A stretch of 64,000 bases of DNA from Achromobacter marplatensis (GTDB lineage Bacteria > Pseudomonadota > Gammaproteobacteria > Burkholderiales > Burkholderiaceae_B): positions 62,001 through 126,000 of the forward strand of contig NZ_NJIG01000007.1 of the NCBI RefSeq assembly GCF_002209535.1, given 5' to 3'. Below, one piece after another: positions 63,418 to 64,000 of the stretch; the stretch's first letter is position 1, and every line of letters starts with the position of its first letter. A program made the position numbers and the translations under genes. The notes under the pieces were generated by a model. That model did no database searches, was not told the origin of the DNA, and saw nothing but the letters and a program-made list of their open reading frames with translations.

Positions 63418-64000
63418 TTAGAGAGTCCAGTACAAGAGGTCGGATTGCAGACGTTTGCTGTCAAGCACGGACTTCAGGTCGCACACCATGCCCCCGCTCT
63501 TGACCAGCTGCGGCATGTCTTCCCAGATGGAGTCCATGGTTTCGCGGTGCGGCACCGCCAGAATCAGCACATCCATGTCCCGGAATTCGTCGCGCTTCAC
63601 AAGCTTGATTCCGTACTCGTGTTCCATCTGGTCGGCGTCGGCCATCGGATCGCACGCCACCGGCGTAATGCCGTACTTGCCCAGGGCGTTGTATAGGTCC
63701 ACGACCTTCGAATTGCGGATGTCCGGGACGTTCTCCTTGAACGTCATCCCCAGGATGCCGACGCGCGTCGACGCGTTCAGGCGGCCGTTGCGGGCCAGGG
63801 TCTGGACCACGCGCGAGGCGACGTGGGTCGCCATGCCGTCGTTGATGCGGCGGCCCGACAGGATGACCTCGGGGTGGTAGCCCAGTTCCTGCGCCTTGGA
63901 CGTCAGGTAGTAGGGATCCACGCCGATGCAGTGCCCGCCCACGAGCCCGGGCGTGAACTTCAGGAAGTTCCACTTGGTGCCTGCGGCCGCCAGCACTTCC
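63418..64000 (-). CDS. tviB: TviB-like UDP-N-acetylglucosamine 6-dehydrogenase (partial; N-terminus outside the window)
   Basis: C-terminal part (about 194 residues visible) of a nucleotide-sugar dehydrogenase that oxidises UDP-GlcNAc to UDP-GlcNAcA, the first step of Vi-type capsule precursors. The segment TPGLVGGHCIGVDPYYLT with the catalytic Cys (codon 63928-63930) matches the TviB/WbpO/UDP-glucose dehydrogenase family. GILGMTFKENVPDIRNSKV starts the UDP-binding domain. The frame is open to base 64000. It is followed by tviD without a tviC between them. Confidence 0.9.
   Translation of the reverse strand, partial: EVLAAAGTKWNFLKFTPGLVGGHCIGVDPYYLTSKAQELGYHPEVILSGRRINDGMATHVASRVVQTLARNGRLNASTRVGILGMTFKENVPDIRNSKVVDLYNALGKYGITPVACDPMADADQMEHEYGIKLVKRDEFRDMDVLILAVPHRETMDSIWEDMPQLVKSGGMVCDLKSVLDSKRLQSDLLYWTL

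Overview
The window is a GC-rich (roughly two-thirds G+C) chromosomal segment from a beta-proteobacterium of the Alcaligenaceae. Achromobacter is the best guess, with Bordetella next. This rests on protein style, the density of LysR regulators, the many Dpp-type ABC transporters and the type of capsule locus. I see no rRNA, tRNA, insertion sequence, phage gene or CRISPR array. Gene density is high and nearly all genes are intact. Only the first (permease) and last (tviB) are cut by the window edges.

Region 1-9.1 kb: two Dpp-type permease genes and a LysR regulator, then a c-di-GMP block made of a PAS-GGDEF-EAL protein, a DUF1059 protein, a secreted helical-repeat protein and a CSS-motif EAL phosphodiesterase. 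Region 9.1-23.6 kb: nitrogen and amino-acid catabolism. Ornithine cyclodeaminase lies divergent from an Lrp-type regulator. It is followed by a hydantoin set (D-hydantoinase, N-carbamoyl-D-amino-acid hydrolase, LysR, hydantoin/Asp-Glu racemase). Next is a five-gene minus-strand operon (two permeases, binding protein, amidohydrolase, double ATPase) that imports and deaminates or hydrolyses an unidentified compound. A second cyclodeaminase/mu-crystallin protein follows. Two copies of a REP-like palindromic repeat lie here, at 15.2 and 23.4 kb.

Region 23.6-36.9 kb: regulators, a membrane-anchored Gly-tailed protein, an MFS exporter and a DUF4261 protein. A yafC-dkgB pair has its plus-strand side extended into a redox operon (aldo-keto reductase, luciferase-like monooxygenase, Old Yellow Enzyme, atypical SDR). 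A ClC channel and a YdeP-type molybdoenzyme are tightly coupled and look like an acid-tolerance pair. A spermidine-synthase-like protein closes the region.

Region 37-51.3 kb: cell surface and envelope. A roughly 2,057-residue Gly-rich autotransporter is followed by a minus-strand operon ampH, outer-membrane beta-barrel, class-C serine hydrolase. A GAF-LytTR regulator lies behind that operon. An AraC/VOC/MFS resistance-type module follows.

Region 51.3-64 kb: a Vi-antigen-like capsule locus, all on the minus strand and read right to left as tviB (partial), tviD, tviE, vexA, vexB, vexC, vexD, vexE, vexL. It encodes precursor oxidation, O-acetylation, polymerisation, ABC-dependent export, an acyltransferase-like protein and a periplasmic polysaccharide lyase. 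Its most striking feature is vexC, the supposed export ATPase. It aligns end to end with KpsT-type ATPases but has lost the Walker A, signature, Walker B and H-loop residues. tviC is not at its usual place, vexB has a long N-terminal extension, and vexC and vexD overlap by 140 bp.
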